DNA of 64,000 nt, taken from Bradyrhizobium cenepequi (GTDB taxonomy: Bacteria; Pseudomonadota; Alphaproteobacteria; Rhizobiales; Xanthobacteraceae). The position numbers and the translations under genes are program-made. The notes beneath the pieces are model-generated. The model was not told where the DNA came from and made no database searches. It saw only the letters and a program-made list of their open reading frames with translations. The stretch is from NCBI RefSeq assembly GCF_020329485.1, contig NZ_JAGKJI010000017.1, forward strand, positions 81,966-145,965, given 5' to 3'. Shown here piece after piece: positions 18,584-27,081 of this stretch (its first letter is position 1; the number at the start of each line of letters is the position of its first letter).

Positions 18584-20092
18584 ATGCAAAGCTCGGCATT
18601 TTTTGCTGTAGTGATTATCGCAGCCGGTGGCGCCTCCTGCAGAGTCGAGGCGTCGGCTGCGGAGCTCGTCCCGACCGGGGCTTCCGCGGCAACGGTGGCT
18701 TCCGCGTCAAAATCGTGCACCGACGGTTGGGGCTTTATTGCCACGGACTGCCAGCTGACTTGGCAGGGCATCACGATCTACGGCGCGATTGACGCGGGGT
18801 TCGGCTGGCAGAGCCACGGCGCGCGGTGGGACCCGCGATCCGCTGTCGGAGCCTCATACTTAATCCAGAAACAGAACAACTCGGCGCTTTGGGGCCCTGC
18901 ACCCAACGCGATGACCAACTCATTCATTGGAATCAAAGGAACCAAGCCGATCGGCGGGGACGTCTCTGTTATCTTTGCTCTAGACGCCGGGTTCGACCCG
19001 TATTCCTTGCGATTCTCCAATGGACCGGGATCGGTTGCTGCGAACGCCGGCATCCCCCAAAATTTTGCAACCGCCTACTCCGATTCAAGCCGAGCGGGTC
19101 AGTGGTACAATGGCCAAGGTTATGTCGGCCTCAGCTCTGCGACTTATGGCACCCTGACCGTTTTCCGACAGAACTCGCTGACCCTGGACGCTGTCTTCGA
19201 CTACGATCCGTTCGGCGCCTCTTACGCCTTCTCACCTATCGGCTTTCAGGGGATAACCTGCGGCGGCGGCAATACCGAAAACTGTAGAAACTCGACATCA
19301 CTAAAATATCGGGTCAACGTCGGCCGATTTCGGGCAGCGGCCCTTTGGCAGTTCGGCGGCTACGCCCAGAACAATGCCTCAAATGGCGCATACCAGTTCC
19401 AAGCCGGCGGCGATATCCCAACATGGGGCAAGGGTGTGCTCTCGGTCGACGCAATTTACAGCTATGTCAGAGATTCCGTGTCACTCGCACTCGCGCCGGG
19501 AAGCAATGACCCCAATGGGGTGCCGATACCCCCGTTCTTGCCACAGACACTCACCGCGACGATTTCCGACAATGAAGCCGTGATGCTTGTAGCCAAATAC
19601 ACGAACGGACCGCTGAAACTGTACGCCGGTTACGAACATATTCGATATATGGCGCCTAGCAATCCGCAGACCGCTTTTACCGATATCGCGGGAACCTTTC
19701 TCTGTCTGGGCTGCGATGTGCTCAACAACACGAATATTAACAATACCGCCTTCGGCGTGAACGGTCTTGGTAACAAGACTTTTCAAGTCATGTGGGTCGG
19801 AGCCAAGTACGCCGTTACCGACAATCTGGATGTGATCGGCGCCTATTACCACTATATCCAGAATTCTTTCTTCGGCACCGCCGCCGGGGGGCCCGCCCCC
19901 TGCTTCGGCACCGAGCACCCGCAATGCGCCGGGACATTCGATGGGATCTCTGCCGGTGTCGATTGGCGGTTTGCACCAAAGTGGGATCTCTATTCCGGGA
20001 TTATGTTCACGCAAGTGAATGGTGGATTGGCCTTCGGCTTTCTCCAGCGCAACAACATCGCTCCTACGGTTGGGTTGCGGTTCCGCTTCTGA
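18584..20092 (+). CDS. Outer-membrane porin
   Basis: The 502-residue protein has a signal peptide (MQSSAFFAVVIIAAGGASCRVEASA). An aromatic-rich beta-strand pattern follows with porin hallmarks: ITIYGAIDAGFGWQSHG, NSFIGIKGTKPIGGDVSVIFALDAGFDPY, GYVGLSSATYGTLTVFRQ, and a C-terminal strand ending in Phe (TVGLRFRF), needed for BamA recognition. ATG 18584 has CGGAGG upstream, whereas the frame extends to 18461 without a ribosome site. It belongs to the large gram-negative porin group of alphaproteobacteria and forms diffusion channels. It follows araC on the same strand but with a 336-bp gap. Confidence 0.9.
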   Translation: MQSSAFFAVVIIAAGGASCRVEASAAELVPTGASAATVASASKSCTDGWGFIATDCQLTWQGITIYGAIDAGFGWQSHGARWDPRSAVGASYLIQKQNNSALWGPAPNAMTNSFIGIKGTKPIGGDVSVIFALDAGFDPYSLRFSNGPGSVAANAGIPQNFATAYSDSSRAGQWYNGQGYVGLSSATYGTLTVFRQNSLTLDAVFDYDPFGASYAFSPIGFQGITCGGGNTENCRNSTSLKYRVNVGRFRAAALWQFGGYAQNNASNGAYQFQAGGDIPTWGKGVLSVDAIYSYVRDSVSLALAPGSNDPNGVPIPPFLPQTLTATISDNEAVMLVAKYTNGPLKLYAGYEHIRYMAPSNPQTAFTDIAGTFLCLGCDVLNNTNINNTAFGVNGLGNKTFQVMWVGAKYAVTDNLDVIGAYYHYIQNSFFGTAAGGPAPCFGTEHPQCAGTFDGISAGVDWRFAPKWDLYSGIMFTQVNGGLAFGFLQRNNIAPTVGLRFRF

Positions 20093-20417
20093 AGGCCGGC
20101 CGCGACCAATCTGGGTTGTGCTTCGAGGGCGGCGCTGACGCACACGTCGGTGACTGGAGCAAGTACGAGTCCGCTGTTGCTACGTCGCGTCATTTCGCTG
20201 CTGCGCAGCAACCGCTCAACCTTAGGAACAAAACGGACTCAACTTCGGTGCGTCACGCGAGCTGGCGGCAGCTCTCCCCGTTGATCCAGTGAACGGGCGG
20301 CGTGCGCAGGCGCGCTGGACCAACAAATGTCGTCTTGGAAAACGGCCTTGCTTGCCCGACACGCCATCGTGGACGTCAGGTAGGCATGTCAATCAAGGAG
20401 GGACCGAGCCCACATCA
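20093..20417. other. Intergenic segment between convergent genes
   Basis: This 325-bp stretch lies between the porin stop and the minus-strand small secreted protein. Frames here are short, lack ribosome sites and show no recognisable similarity. I found no clear hairpin terminator. Confidence 0.4.
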
Positions 20418-20672
20418 TCAATCGTTGAACTTCGGTCCGGCATGATAGCGGTGTGCATCGGCCGATTGCGTGACGTATCCCGGCGCCGTGGCGTTCCCGT
20501 GCCCCCAGTAACCGCCCGCGGTGTACGGATTGCCCGGTCCCAGATTTTGACAGTTTGCGTCGGGGTAGAACTGCGCGCAATAGCCGGGGTCTTCGATAAC
20601 AGCCTGCGCCAAAGCGGGGGTTGCAAAGGCTGCGACGGCGACGGCGACAGCCCCAATCAATGCTCTTTTCAT
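20418..20672 (-). CDS. Small secreted protein, 84 residues
   Basis: A Sec signal peptide (MKRALIGAVAVAVAAFATPALA) is followed by a ~60-residue mature part with the pair of Cys in YCAQFYPDANCQNLG and many Gly, Tyr and His residues. The start has an excellent AAAAGGAG site; the longer frame to 20789 has none. It is a type of small exported protein common in Bradyrhizobium and of unknown function. It is divergent from the gene at 20860, with regulatory site 5 between them. Confidence 0.75.
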   Translation of the reverse strand: MKRALIGAVAVAVAAFATPALAQAVIEDPGYCAQFYPDANCQNLGPGNPYTAGGYWGHGNATAPGYVTQSADAHRYHAGPKFND

Positions 20673-20782
20673 CTTGGTCTCCTTTTGGATGATACGGTTA
20701 CATCGGTACCCAATGGGGGTGTCGCCGCCAGTAAAATACGTTTGAAAAATCGCTGCAGAGCGACAGGCTCGTGCGCTGATCT

Positions 20783-20825
20783 CGTTCAAAGAATTTAATG
20801 GCCCGAGCGAGCCCGCAGCCTATCT
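20783..20825 (+). promoter_or_regulatory. Shared promoter, site 5 (DsrE-like gene)
   Basis: The right half-site ATTTAA-TGG lies at 20793-20801 and CTATCT at 20820-20825, again 18 nt apart. The left arm of the palindrome is missing here (CGTTCA). The gene's ATG is 40 nt beyond the start of the -10, as at sites 1-3. Confidence 0.55.
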
Positions 20826-20859
20826 GACCAAAGACGTCACGACGGAGATAGGCATCCAA

Positions 20860-21648
20860 ATGATCAGCACCGGAAGAAGGAGCGTATTGAGAACGGTCGC
20901 TTTGACCGTGGCCACGGGCGCAATTGGTCTTGCGTCGGCCGTCAAGCCGACTGCAGCGGCCGCCAAGTCGGCATTGGTGCCCGCCGGTGCCACGCATCTC
21001 GACGCGTTGATGAAGCGTCTCGCGCAGGCACCCCGCCGTCGCGATTTCAAGACCGTACCGATGATCCTGGACCATCCAGAGCAATGGGATCACGAAGCAT
21101 TGACCGAAGTGCTTTCGTACCAGCCTGCCGCCAAACAGGCATGGGACAATACCGACATCGCAGGACCCTGGCTCAACATGATGCGCAATGCACTCAACAC
21201 GCAGATATGGTCGTTCAAGCATCCGGATTTCCTCGCTGTTTCGGTTACACATGGTACAGCTGATCTCGCGCTCTACGATCAGACCATATGGGACAAGTAT
21301 CAGCTTACGAATTTGGCTGGTGACGAGTTCAAGACCAATACGCTTATCATCGAGCGGAAAGAAACAGCTGCCGATGCCGCGAACTACGAGGATCCGACGG
21401 GGCCCTTCTCAAGCGATGACACTTCCATACCTGCGCTGATGCGGCGCGGCGTTGTTTTCATGTCCTGTCACAATGCGATTTGGGAACAAGCAGCCGCTCT
21501 CATCAAAATCGGCCTCAACCCCGACAAGCTCTCTCATGCCGCGCTTGCGGCGGAATTGACCAATCATCTCGTGGATGGCGTCGTTCTGATCCCCGGCGCG
21601 GGCGGGACGCTGCTCGAACTACAACAGGTCGGTTTTCACTACGCATAG
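20860..21648 (+). CDS. Tat-exported DsrE-like protein of unknown function
   Basis: In this 262-residue protein the N-terminus GRRSVLRTVALTVATGAIGLASAVKPTAAAA is a Tat-type signal. The mature part contains DFLAVSVTHGTADLALYDQTIW, ALMRRGVVFMSCHNAIWEQAA and DGVVLIPGAGGTLLELQQVGFHYA. The alternation of a buried strand, a single Cys in SCHNA and a C-terminal pre-helix strand resembles periplasmic DsrE/DsrF-fold proteins. It is usually annotated only as a Tat-signal protein. Regulatory site 5 precedes it. A role in sulfur or thiol handling is only suggested by the fold. Confidence 0.65.
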   Translation: MISTGRRSVLRTVALTVATGAIGLASAVKPTAAAAKSALVPAGATHLDALMKRLAQAPRRRDFKTVPMILDHPEQWDHEALTEVLSYQPAAKQAWDNTDIAGPWLNMMRNALNTQIWSFKHPDFLAVSVTHGTADLALYDQTIWDKYQLTNLAGDEFKTNTLIIERKETAADAANYEDPTGPFSSDDTSIPALMRRGVVFMSCHNAIWEQAAALIKIGLNPDKLSHAALAAELTNHLVDGVVLIPGAGGTLLELQQVGFHYA

Positions 21649-21753
21649 GAACGCCGAAATCCCGCACGAGATCCAATTCTTCACCTATCGGGTTCAAATC
21701 AACCGGCGAGCATCGATGTCTACGCTTACGTTCGACGGCAGCGCTTTCGAATG

Positions 21754-22031
21754 TAATGACGGTGGCGCTGAAATCCCATGACGGCAGCGTGCTCGAGCTG
21801 TGGTACGGTACAGCGCTCAGCCGCCTGCCAGCTTCCGCGATCAGCAACGAGTTCGCCTACAACCGCTTTGCGCCGGGCTTGTTCGGCTTGCGGGCGCGGA
21901 TGGGAGCGATGGCGACGATCACATTGCCCGCGACCAGCAGGGTGCCGATCATCGGAATCCATGGGGCGGCCAAATTGAAGCTACACACCGTCAATGGCAA
22001 TACATTTGACGTAGCTGTCAGCGCGGAATAG
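21754..22031 (+). CDS. Unrecognised 92-residue protein
   Basis: The frame from ATG 21754 has strongly GC-biased third positions and encodes a protein with ELWYGTALSRLPASAISNEF, RMGAMATITLPATSRVPIIG and LHTVNGNTFDVAVSAE. There is no signal peptide. The frame is open far upstream without similarity, so the true start is uncertain and it may be the tail of a longer gene that decayed. A competing minus-strand frame (21515-21847) has poorer codon use. I do not recognise it. Confidence 0.4.
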
Positions 22032-22311
22032 GTAAAAGAGGAGAGCACGTCACCCTCTGCTTTTCCAAGGATCACTCATTCCAAACGCAAGGATGGCTGC
22101 GCGCTTGGGCATCGCGACGGCCGTCAATGCCGGCGCCATACTCGTCTGCTCCGCTTACAGGACTATGACCAGGTGACCGCAGCGTGAGCATTCTACAGTA
22201 CTATTGTCCGTTCTGGCGGGATGAAGAAGGCTTCGGGCGCGAACTGAATTTGCCTTGATCGCGCCGACTGGTGTCGGGAATCCGCATCTTATCCCAGCGT
22301 ACTGCCGCTGC

Positions 22312-23676
22312 TCACGCTGGTACCGACGGACAACCGATCTCGACGACACACCCGGACCCTGCACGGATCGTGAACCGGAAGTCGTGCAACTTTACAATCG
22401 CGGCCACGAGATTCAGACCGAGACCCAAACCTGACGTGTGTCGTACTTTATCCGACCGGTAGAAACGACCTAGCACAGCGTGACGTTCGCGTTCGCTTAT
22501 GCCGGAACCGGTATCTCTCACACGCACGATACCTTCACGGTTACCGTGAATTAGTCCGATTTCCACCTGCCCTCCAGCGGGAGTATATTTGATAGCATTG
22601 TCAACGAGATTGGCGACAGCCTCGATCAGCAAGTCCCGATCGCCATGCACGGTTAGTTCGTGCGGCGAGTTGATCAAAAGAGCAACCCCCTTATCCTCCG
22701 CTATCGGCTCGTACATGTCAGCCACTTCGCGGATGAGTTCCGCGAGGGCTACATTTCCAAAGCCAGCGGATCGCTGACTTTTCTCGATTTCTGTCAGTCG
22801 CAAAATGGCGGTAATGATGGATAATGACTGATCCAGTGCCTCGGTCGTTCTGTCTGCAACCACCTGGAGCTGCTCAAGCGTCGGGGCATTGGAGCGACCG
22901 CGCTCAAGTATCAGCCGCGCACGGGTAAGCGGGGTGCGCAGATCATGGGCGATGTCACTGCCGACACCCGCAAGGGATTGGATGAGAGTCTCCATCTCAT
23001 CGAGCATGCCATTGACGATCATCGCAAGTCTGGAGAAGGGGTCGTCGGTGTTTCGATGCGGCAGTCGTTCTCGGAGATCGCCGGCTACGATGCGCTGAAC
23101 GCGATCGTTGACCTCGACAATGCGCTGGCGGGCACGAGAGCTCAGGACCACACCAACCGCGAGACAAAGAAGCACGGCAGGAACCACACCAAGGGCAAAC
23201 GCCCCGCCAACGACGTGCGCGATCTCGGCGACTTCGTCGATATTTCGTCCGATCGCCAGCACATCACCATTCGGCAACCTTCGCGCGATCAGGCGGACCG
23301 CCTGTCTTTCCGATCCACTTTCGTCCATCCTGTCGACCACGGTGCTTTGTACGGCGATATCGGTCTTGAGATCGGGCGGTAGATTGTTCAGGTTACCCGA
23401 CATCCTGCGGCCGTTTGCGTCAAATAATGCCGCAAGCCGAATGCGCCACGGATCCTGCTTCAGATGTTCATCGATCGCGTCCAGCCTGCGCTCGGATGAC
23501 AAATGCGCAAGGACACTCATTTGCGAAGCGATCATACGGTCGGATCGAACCGTCAGGTCATGTTTCGTTTTCAAGTAGACGAAGGCAAGCAGCGCAACGA
23601 CAAAGCCCGCGAACAGCGCCGCCACCAGCAAAGTCCACTGCAGCGTTGTCGAGCGCGCGAACTCAGTCAATTGCAT
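22312..23676 (-). CDS. Sensor histidine kinase (periplasmic sensor, HAMP, HisKA, HATPase)
   Basis: The ~454-residue kinase has membrane helix 1 at ~12-35 (LQWTLLVAALFAGFVVALLAFVYLK), a periplasmic sensor to ~160, helix 2 (GGAFALGVVPAVLLCLAVGVVLS), a HAMP linker, phospho-acceptor SDIAHDLRTPLTRARL, N box NLVDNAIKYTPAGG, G1 RVRDTGSGIS and G2 GLGLGLNLVAAIV. It is a clear paralogue of the kinase at 31708-33126. Unlike that one it has no OmpR-type regulator next to it; the nearest are a receiver-only protein (23990-24379) and a receiver-less DNA-binding protein (29322-30095). GTG 23679 immediately precedes the chosen ATG. Confidence 0.92.
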   Translation of the reverse strand: MQLTEFARSTTLQWTLLVAALFAGFVVALLAFVYLKTKHDLTVRSDRMIASQMSVLAHLSSERRLDAIDEHLKQDPWRIRLAALFDANGRRMSGNLNNLPPDLKTDIAVQSTVVDRMDESGSERQAVRLIARRLPNGDVLAIGRNIDEVAEIAHVVGGAFALGVVPAVLLCLAVGVVLSSRARQRIVEVNDRVQRIVAGDLRERLPHRNTDDPFSRLAMIVNGMLDEMETLIQSLAGVGSDIAHDLRTPLTRARLILERGRSNAPTLEQLQVVADRTTEALDQSLSIITAILRLTEIEKSQRSAGFGNVALAELIREVADMYEPIAEDKGVALLINSPHELTVHGDRDLLIEAVANLVDNAIKYTPAGGQVEIGLIHGNREGIVRVRDTGSGISERERHAVLGRFYRSDKVRHTSGLGLGLNLVAAIVKLHDFRFTIRAGSGCVVEIGCPSVPA

Positions 23677-23903
23677 CACATTGTCCCGCCGGAAGAATAC
23701 AGAGGCGTTGAAGTTCCTGCCTGGCTTTCAGGGACACCTGCGAAGCTTGGGCAGAGGTCGTCAACATGAGCCCGCTGCCTTCACTCGTTTGGCCTGCACC
23801 AATCCAGGCGCTTCCCCTGGCCAGTCAGGGATCAACCTAATCTGATTGCGAAAATGGCTCGATCCTACAGAGGGTTGCTTGGAACATCGTAATGGTATGC
23901 GAG

Positions 23904-23929
23904 ACCTATACGCTGGTTTAGCCGCCGCA
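23904..23929 (-). promoter_or_regulatory. Element shared with the sorA upstream region, copy 1
   Basis: On the minus strand TGCGGCGG, AAACCA and GTATAGG follow one another in the same order and nearly the same spacing as at 26273-26299. This copy lies ~230 bp before the histidine kinase ATG. It may be a promoter or activator site linking the kinase with sulfite dehydrogenase. Confidence 0.35.
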
Positions 23930-23989
23930 GCACTCGATCCGACAGCGGTTAAAACATACCGATGTCAGAGAATGCTGGCGTTCATCGCC

Positions 23990-24379
23990 TCACTTGCCGG
24001 CAACGCCGCGGTGTCGATTCAGAGCGGTTTCGATGCAGCCAATCAAGACGGGGCCGGCGAAGGGTTTGGCCAGGAAGCAAATGGCTCCGACCTTCAGCGC
24101 CCGGGCACGGACACTTTCATCGGGGAACGCCGTGATAAAAATAAACGGCACGTCGTTGCCCCGAGTGCGCACGTGCTTCAGGAGGTCTAAACCGCTCATA
24201 CCGGGCATCTGCACATCCGCAACGACACACGAAGAGTCGTCCAGGTGGGCCGATTGCAGGAAGTCCTCGGCCGACGCAAATGTACGTACCATGTATCCAT
24301 GCGAGCTGAGGAGATTGTCGGTTCCTGCGCGGACGGATGCATCGTCGTCAATGACGGAAATCACCGAAAGCGTTGACAA
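23990..24379 (-). CDS. Receiver-only (CheY/FixJ-type) response regulator
   Basis: The 129-residue protein is a receiver domain with no output. Residues that can be placed: acidic pair in SVIDDDASVR, phospho-acceptor Asp in VVADVQMPGMSGLDLL (~54), Thr/Ser site in FIFITAFPDESV (~83) and the Lys in FLAKPFAGP (~105). The sequence style is that of FixJ receivers, ending where the LuxR-type domain would begin (ALNRHRGVAGK). It probably relays phosphate or sequesters a kinase. It lies upstream of the histidine kinase gene on the same strand but 310 bp away. Confidence 0.88.
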   Translation of the reverse strand: MSTLSVISVIDDDASVRAGTDNLLSSHGYMVRTFASAEDFLQSAHLDDSSCVVADVQMPGMSGLDLLKHVRTRGNDVPFIFITAFPDESVRARALKVGAICFLAKPFAGPVLIGCIETALNRHRGVAGK

Positions 24380-24540
24380 GGTGGGCCTTCCTGACGCCGG
24401 AGCAAAGCATTCAACTCTAGCACGCCCCGCCTAAAATGGGCTGCAGATCAGGATTCCGAAATCATACTTAGGTTTGTACTTCAATAAATTGGTCCGCAAT
24501 CACGCGCACTGCGAGCTTTATGGGGACTGAAGGCCGACGT

Positions 24541-24873
24541 CTATTTCGCCCCCTTGAGGACTGTCAAGTATTCGACGATCGCACCGACATTCTCCGGGGC
24601 TACCGGGGCCTTGTAATTGTTGATCATCTTGTCGACTGCCGCCGTCCAGGCTTGTTTCGACAACGACGGCTGATTCAGGACCATGCCCGCCGAATGACAC
24701 GCGAGACAGTTGTTGTTGATCGTGTCCGCACCAGGACCGGCAGGGAACATCCTGTCGCTGTCGGGCAGATCAATCTTTACCGACTTCAGTTCGAATGGCG
24801 AAGCGGCGCAGACGTCGGTAGACATTGACACAACGATCAGTAGAACGACGACCGGCAGCCGATTGCGACGCAT
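24541..24873 (-). CDS. sorB: Sulfite dehydrogenase cytochrome c subunit, SorB-like
   Basis: The 110-residue protein has a signal peptide (MRRNRLPVVVLLIVVSMSTDVCA) and one heme site CLACH (~residue 57), with the axial Met probably in the C-terminal half. ATG 24873 has a GGAG ribosome site; a longer frame to 24921 overlaps sorA. It receives electrons from the molybdenum subunit encoded 13 bp upstream and hands them to the respiratory chain. Order and size match the periplasmic sulfite dehydrogenase SorAB. Confidence 0.88.
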   Translation of the reverse strand: MRRNRLPVVVLLIVVSMSTDVCAASPFELKSVKIDLPDSDRMFPAGPGADTINNNCLACHSAGMVLNQPSLSKQAWTAAVDKMINNYKAPVAPENVGAIVEYLTVLKGAK

Positions 24874-24886
24874 CGTGAGTTCTCCG

Positions 24887-26116
24887 TCATAGCGCAATGA
24901 CATCGGTCGATTCGATGACATTCCGCATGAAGCCCGCGGGATTCCAGTTCTGTGTGTCGGGTTGCGCCACGCCGTTGCTGTTGGTGCAGCGGATCAACAA
25001 GCCGTACGCTCCGGGAGCAGGCAGCGTCAATTGCGTTTGCCACTGCCGAAATCCATATTTGCCTTCGTCCTTTCCCAGCTGAGCCTGATGCCAGGTTTGG
25101 CCGCGGTCGATGGAGAAGTCCACACTTGCCACGCCGCAATCGCCACCGAACGCAATGCCGCGCAATGTTGTCGGTGCAGCGGCGCTCACCTTGCTGCCAG
25201 ACGAAATATTGGTGACGAAGGATCTTGGGACCATTTTGTTGATGGGAATCATCTTCACGCCCGTTTGGCCCGGCTTGATGCTGGCGTGAGGGGTATCGGG
25301 AATCGTGTAGGCGACTTTTGTCCAGTAGTTGGTGTCCGGTTGATCCAGCACCTCAATATCGTTCAACATCTTGACCCAATAGGTCGCATACCAGCCGGGC
25401 ACAACCAGCCGCAGCGGAAATCCGTTCACCAATGGCAGTTGCTCGCCATTCATGGCATAGGCGATCATCACTTCGCCATCGCGCGCGTGGTCGATCTCCA
25501 GCGACTTCATGAAATGCGGCGCATCCGCCACGACGGGCTCATCCAGTCCTTTGAATCGCACCTGCACGGCGCCCGGTTTTACGCCGGCCTTGTCCAGCAC
25601 GTCCTTGAGGCGGACCCCCGTCCAGAGCGCATTGCCCATGGCGCCATTTGCCCATTCCCCGCCGGGCACGCGAGGCTGGAAGAAGCCGCGCGAGTTGCCC
25701 GAGCACTGGTTCACTGCAGACAATTGAACACTTGGCAGTCCGCGAAGGATATCATGCAGCGACAACGATAAAGTTTGATTCACATGGCCACGCACCGTCA
25801 GGGAGAACTTGTCGATATCGATTTCGGTCGGGATAAGCGCCCAGTGCCAGCGAACATAGAACTGGCCGTTGGGGGTGAACACACCCTTGTCGAAAACCTC
25901 AAACGGGGTTTCCAGGAGCGGTGGACGGGTTCGTTGCAGAATCATCGCCCCCTTCTGCGGGAAGGCCGTCGTCATCTGTCGCGCTCCCGGACCACCAGGT
26001 AGCGGAAGGTCGATCATTCTTTCGGCCCAAGCTGGTTTTGAGAGGGCCAGGCCTCCCACACTTGCCGCAGCAAGCAATTGCCGTCGCGTAATCAAAGGAG
26101 CATTTTTCTCTGGCAT
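24887..26116 (-). CDS. sorA: Sulfite dehydrogenase molybdenum subunit, SorA-like
   Basis: The 409-residue enzyme has a Tat signal (TRRQLLAAASVGGLALSKPAWA). The sulfite-oxidase fold is clear, with the molybdenum-ligand Cys ~138 in VNQCSGNSRGFFQPR, a GFPLRLVVPGWYATYWVKM stretch and a C-terminal dimerisation domain (SVDFSIDRGQTWHQAQL). It oxidises sulfite to sulfate in the periplasm and transfers electrons to the SorB cytochrome. A second member of the superfamily, without export signal, is at 35847-36974. The upstream region carries an element shared with the histidine kinase region. Confidence 0.92.
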   Translation of the reverse strand: MPEKNAPLITRRQLLAAASVGGLALSKPAWAERMIDLPLPGGPGARQMTTAFPQKGAMILQRTRPPLLETPFEVFDKGVFTPNGQFYVRWHWALIPTEIDIDKFSLTVRGHVNQTLSLSLHDILRGLPSVQLSAVNQCSGNSRGFFQPRVPGGEWANGAMGNALWTGVRLKDVLDKAGVKPGAVQVRFKGLDEPVVADAPHFMKSLEIDHARDGEVMIAYAMNGEQLPLVNGFPLRLVVPGWYATYWVKMLNDIEVLDQPDTNYWTKVAYTIPDTPHASIKPGQTGVKMIPINKMVPRSFVTNISSGSKVSAAAPTTLRGIAFGGDCGVASVDFSIDRGQTWHQAQLGKDEGKYGFRQWQTQLTLPAPGAYGLLIRCTNSNGVAQPDTQNWNPAGFMRNVIESTDVIAL

Positions 26117-26272
26117 TCGACCCTCCGCGGCACTCGTCGCAAGAATCAGAGGTCCGTTGCGTAATCGATGAGACCCAGATTTGCGTCCCTATCGTGTTGT
26201 TGCCAGCCTAGTCTGATCAGGGCGCCCGCTCGACGGTACGAAGGTTGAATCGGATGTCGTGTTGGTTTGGGA

Positions 26273-26299
26273 ACCCTATACTTTGGTTTTACCGCCGCA
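26273..26299 (-). promoter_or_regulatory. Element shared with the histidine kinase upstream region, copy 2
   Basis: Minus-strand TGCGGCGG, AAACCA and GTATAGG occur in order, matching 23904-23929 with one extra base in the spacer. It lies about 160 bp before the sorA ATG. The plus-strand reading ACCCTATACTTTGGT is a loose palindrome. Confidence 0.35.
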
Positions 26300-26415
26300 A
26301 GATCGCTCCAAAACGCTCATCAGACAGAGGCTATCTCGCTGAGCCCACAAGGATCGGTGGTGCCAGCATCGCCAAATCGAAAACTCGATCCCGAACAAGG
26401 ATGCAAGTTACATAC

Positions 26416-27081
26416 TTATCGCTGCGGCTTGCCGCGACGAACTCCGAGCGTCTCAGCTTTTCTCAACAGATCGGCCAGCGACCTCGCGCCCATTTTCTTC
26501 ATGACGTGCCCCCGATGGATCTTCACGGTAATCTCGGCAAGTCCAAGTTCGGCAGCTATTTGCTTGTTCAACAGGCCAGACGACACCAACGCCAGAACCT
26601 CCCGCTCGCGAGCACTCAGGGTCTCAAAAAGAACCTGCAAGTCCGCGACGATCCTGTCGGCCTCACGCCGCTCCCGATCGCGTCCGATCGCCTTCACGAC
26701 CGCGTCGAGCATATCCTGATCGCGAAACGGCTTGGTCAGGAAATCGACTGCTCCACCCTTCATGGCCCTGACGGTCATCGGAATGTCGCCATGGCCGGTC
26801 ATGAAAATAATTGGAATGTTAATGTTCGATTTGGCCAGCTCGGTTTGAAAATCCAGGCCGCTCAATCCGGGCAGCCTGACGTCAAGCACCAGGCAGCTGG
26901 CGATATCCGGAAGCTTACTTTGCAGCATCTCGGATGCCGTACCGAACACCTCAACCCGCAGTCCCACCGACTCAAAGAGATTGCTGAGCCCTCGGCAAAC
27001 CGAGGCGTCATCCTCGACAATGAAGACGATCGCTTCCTTGGCACTCGATTGTTCATCCGATGATTTTGGACGCTCGGTCAT
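26416..27081 (-). CDS. FixJ-family response regulator (receiver plus LuxR-type HTH)
   Basis: The 221-residue regulator has an N-terminal receiver with VFIVEDDASVCRGL, phospho-acceptor Asp in LVLDVRLPGLSGLDF and the Lys in FLTKPFRDQDM. The C-terminal LuxR-type helix-turn-helix reads LSAREREVLALVSSGLLNKQIA then LAEITVKIHRGHVMKKMGA. ATG 27081 has AGGAAG upstream, and it overlaps by ATGA the end of a decayed histidine kinase that must have been its partner. It is therefore an orphan now, possibly phosphorylated by the large PAS kinase at 56390-62272, the intact relative of the lost partner. Confidence 0.92.
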   Translation of the reverse strand: MTERPKSSDEQSSAKEAIVFIVEDDASVCRGLSNLFESVGLRVEVFGTASEMLQSKLPDIASCLVLDVRLPGLSGLDFQTELAKSNINIPIIFMTGHGDIPMTVRAMKGGAVDFLTKPFRDQDMLDAVVKAIGRDRERREADRIVADLQVLFETLSAREREVLALVSSGLLNKQIAAELGLAEITVKIHRGHVMKKMGARSLADLLRKAETLGVRRGKPQR

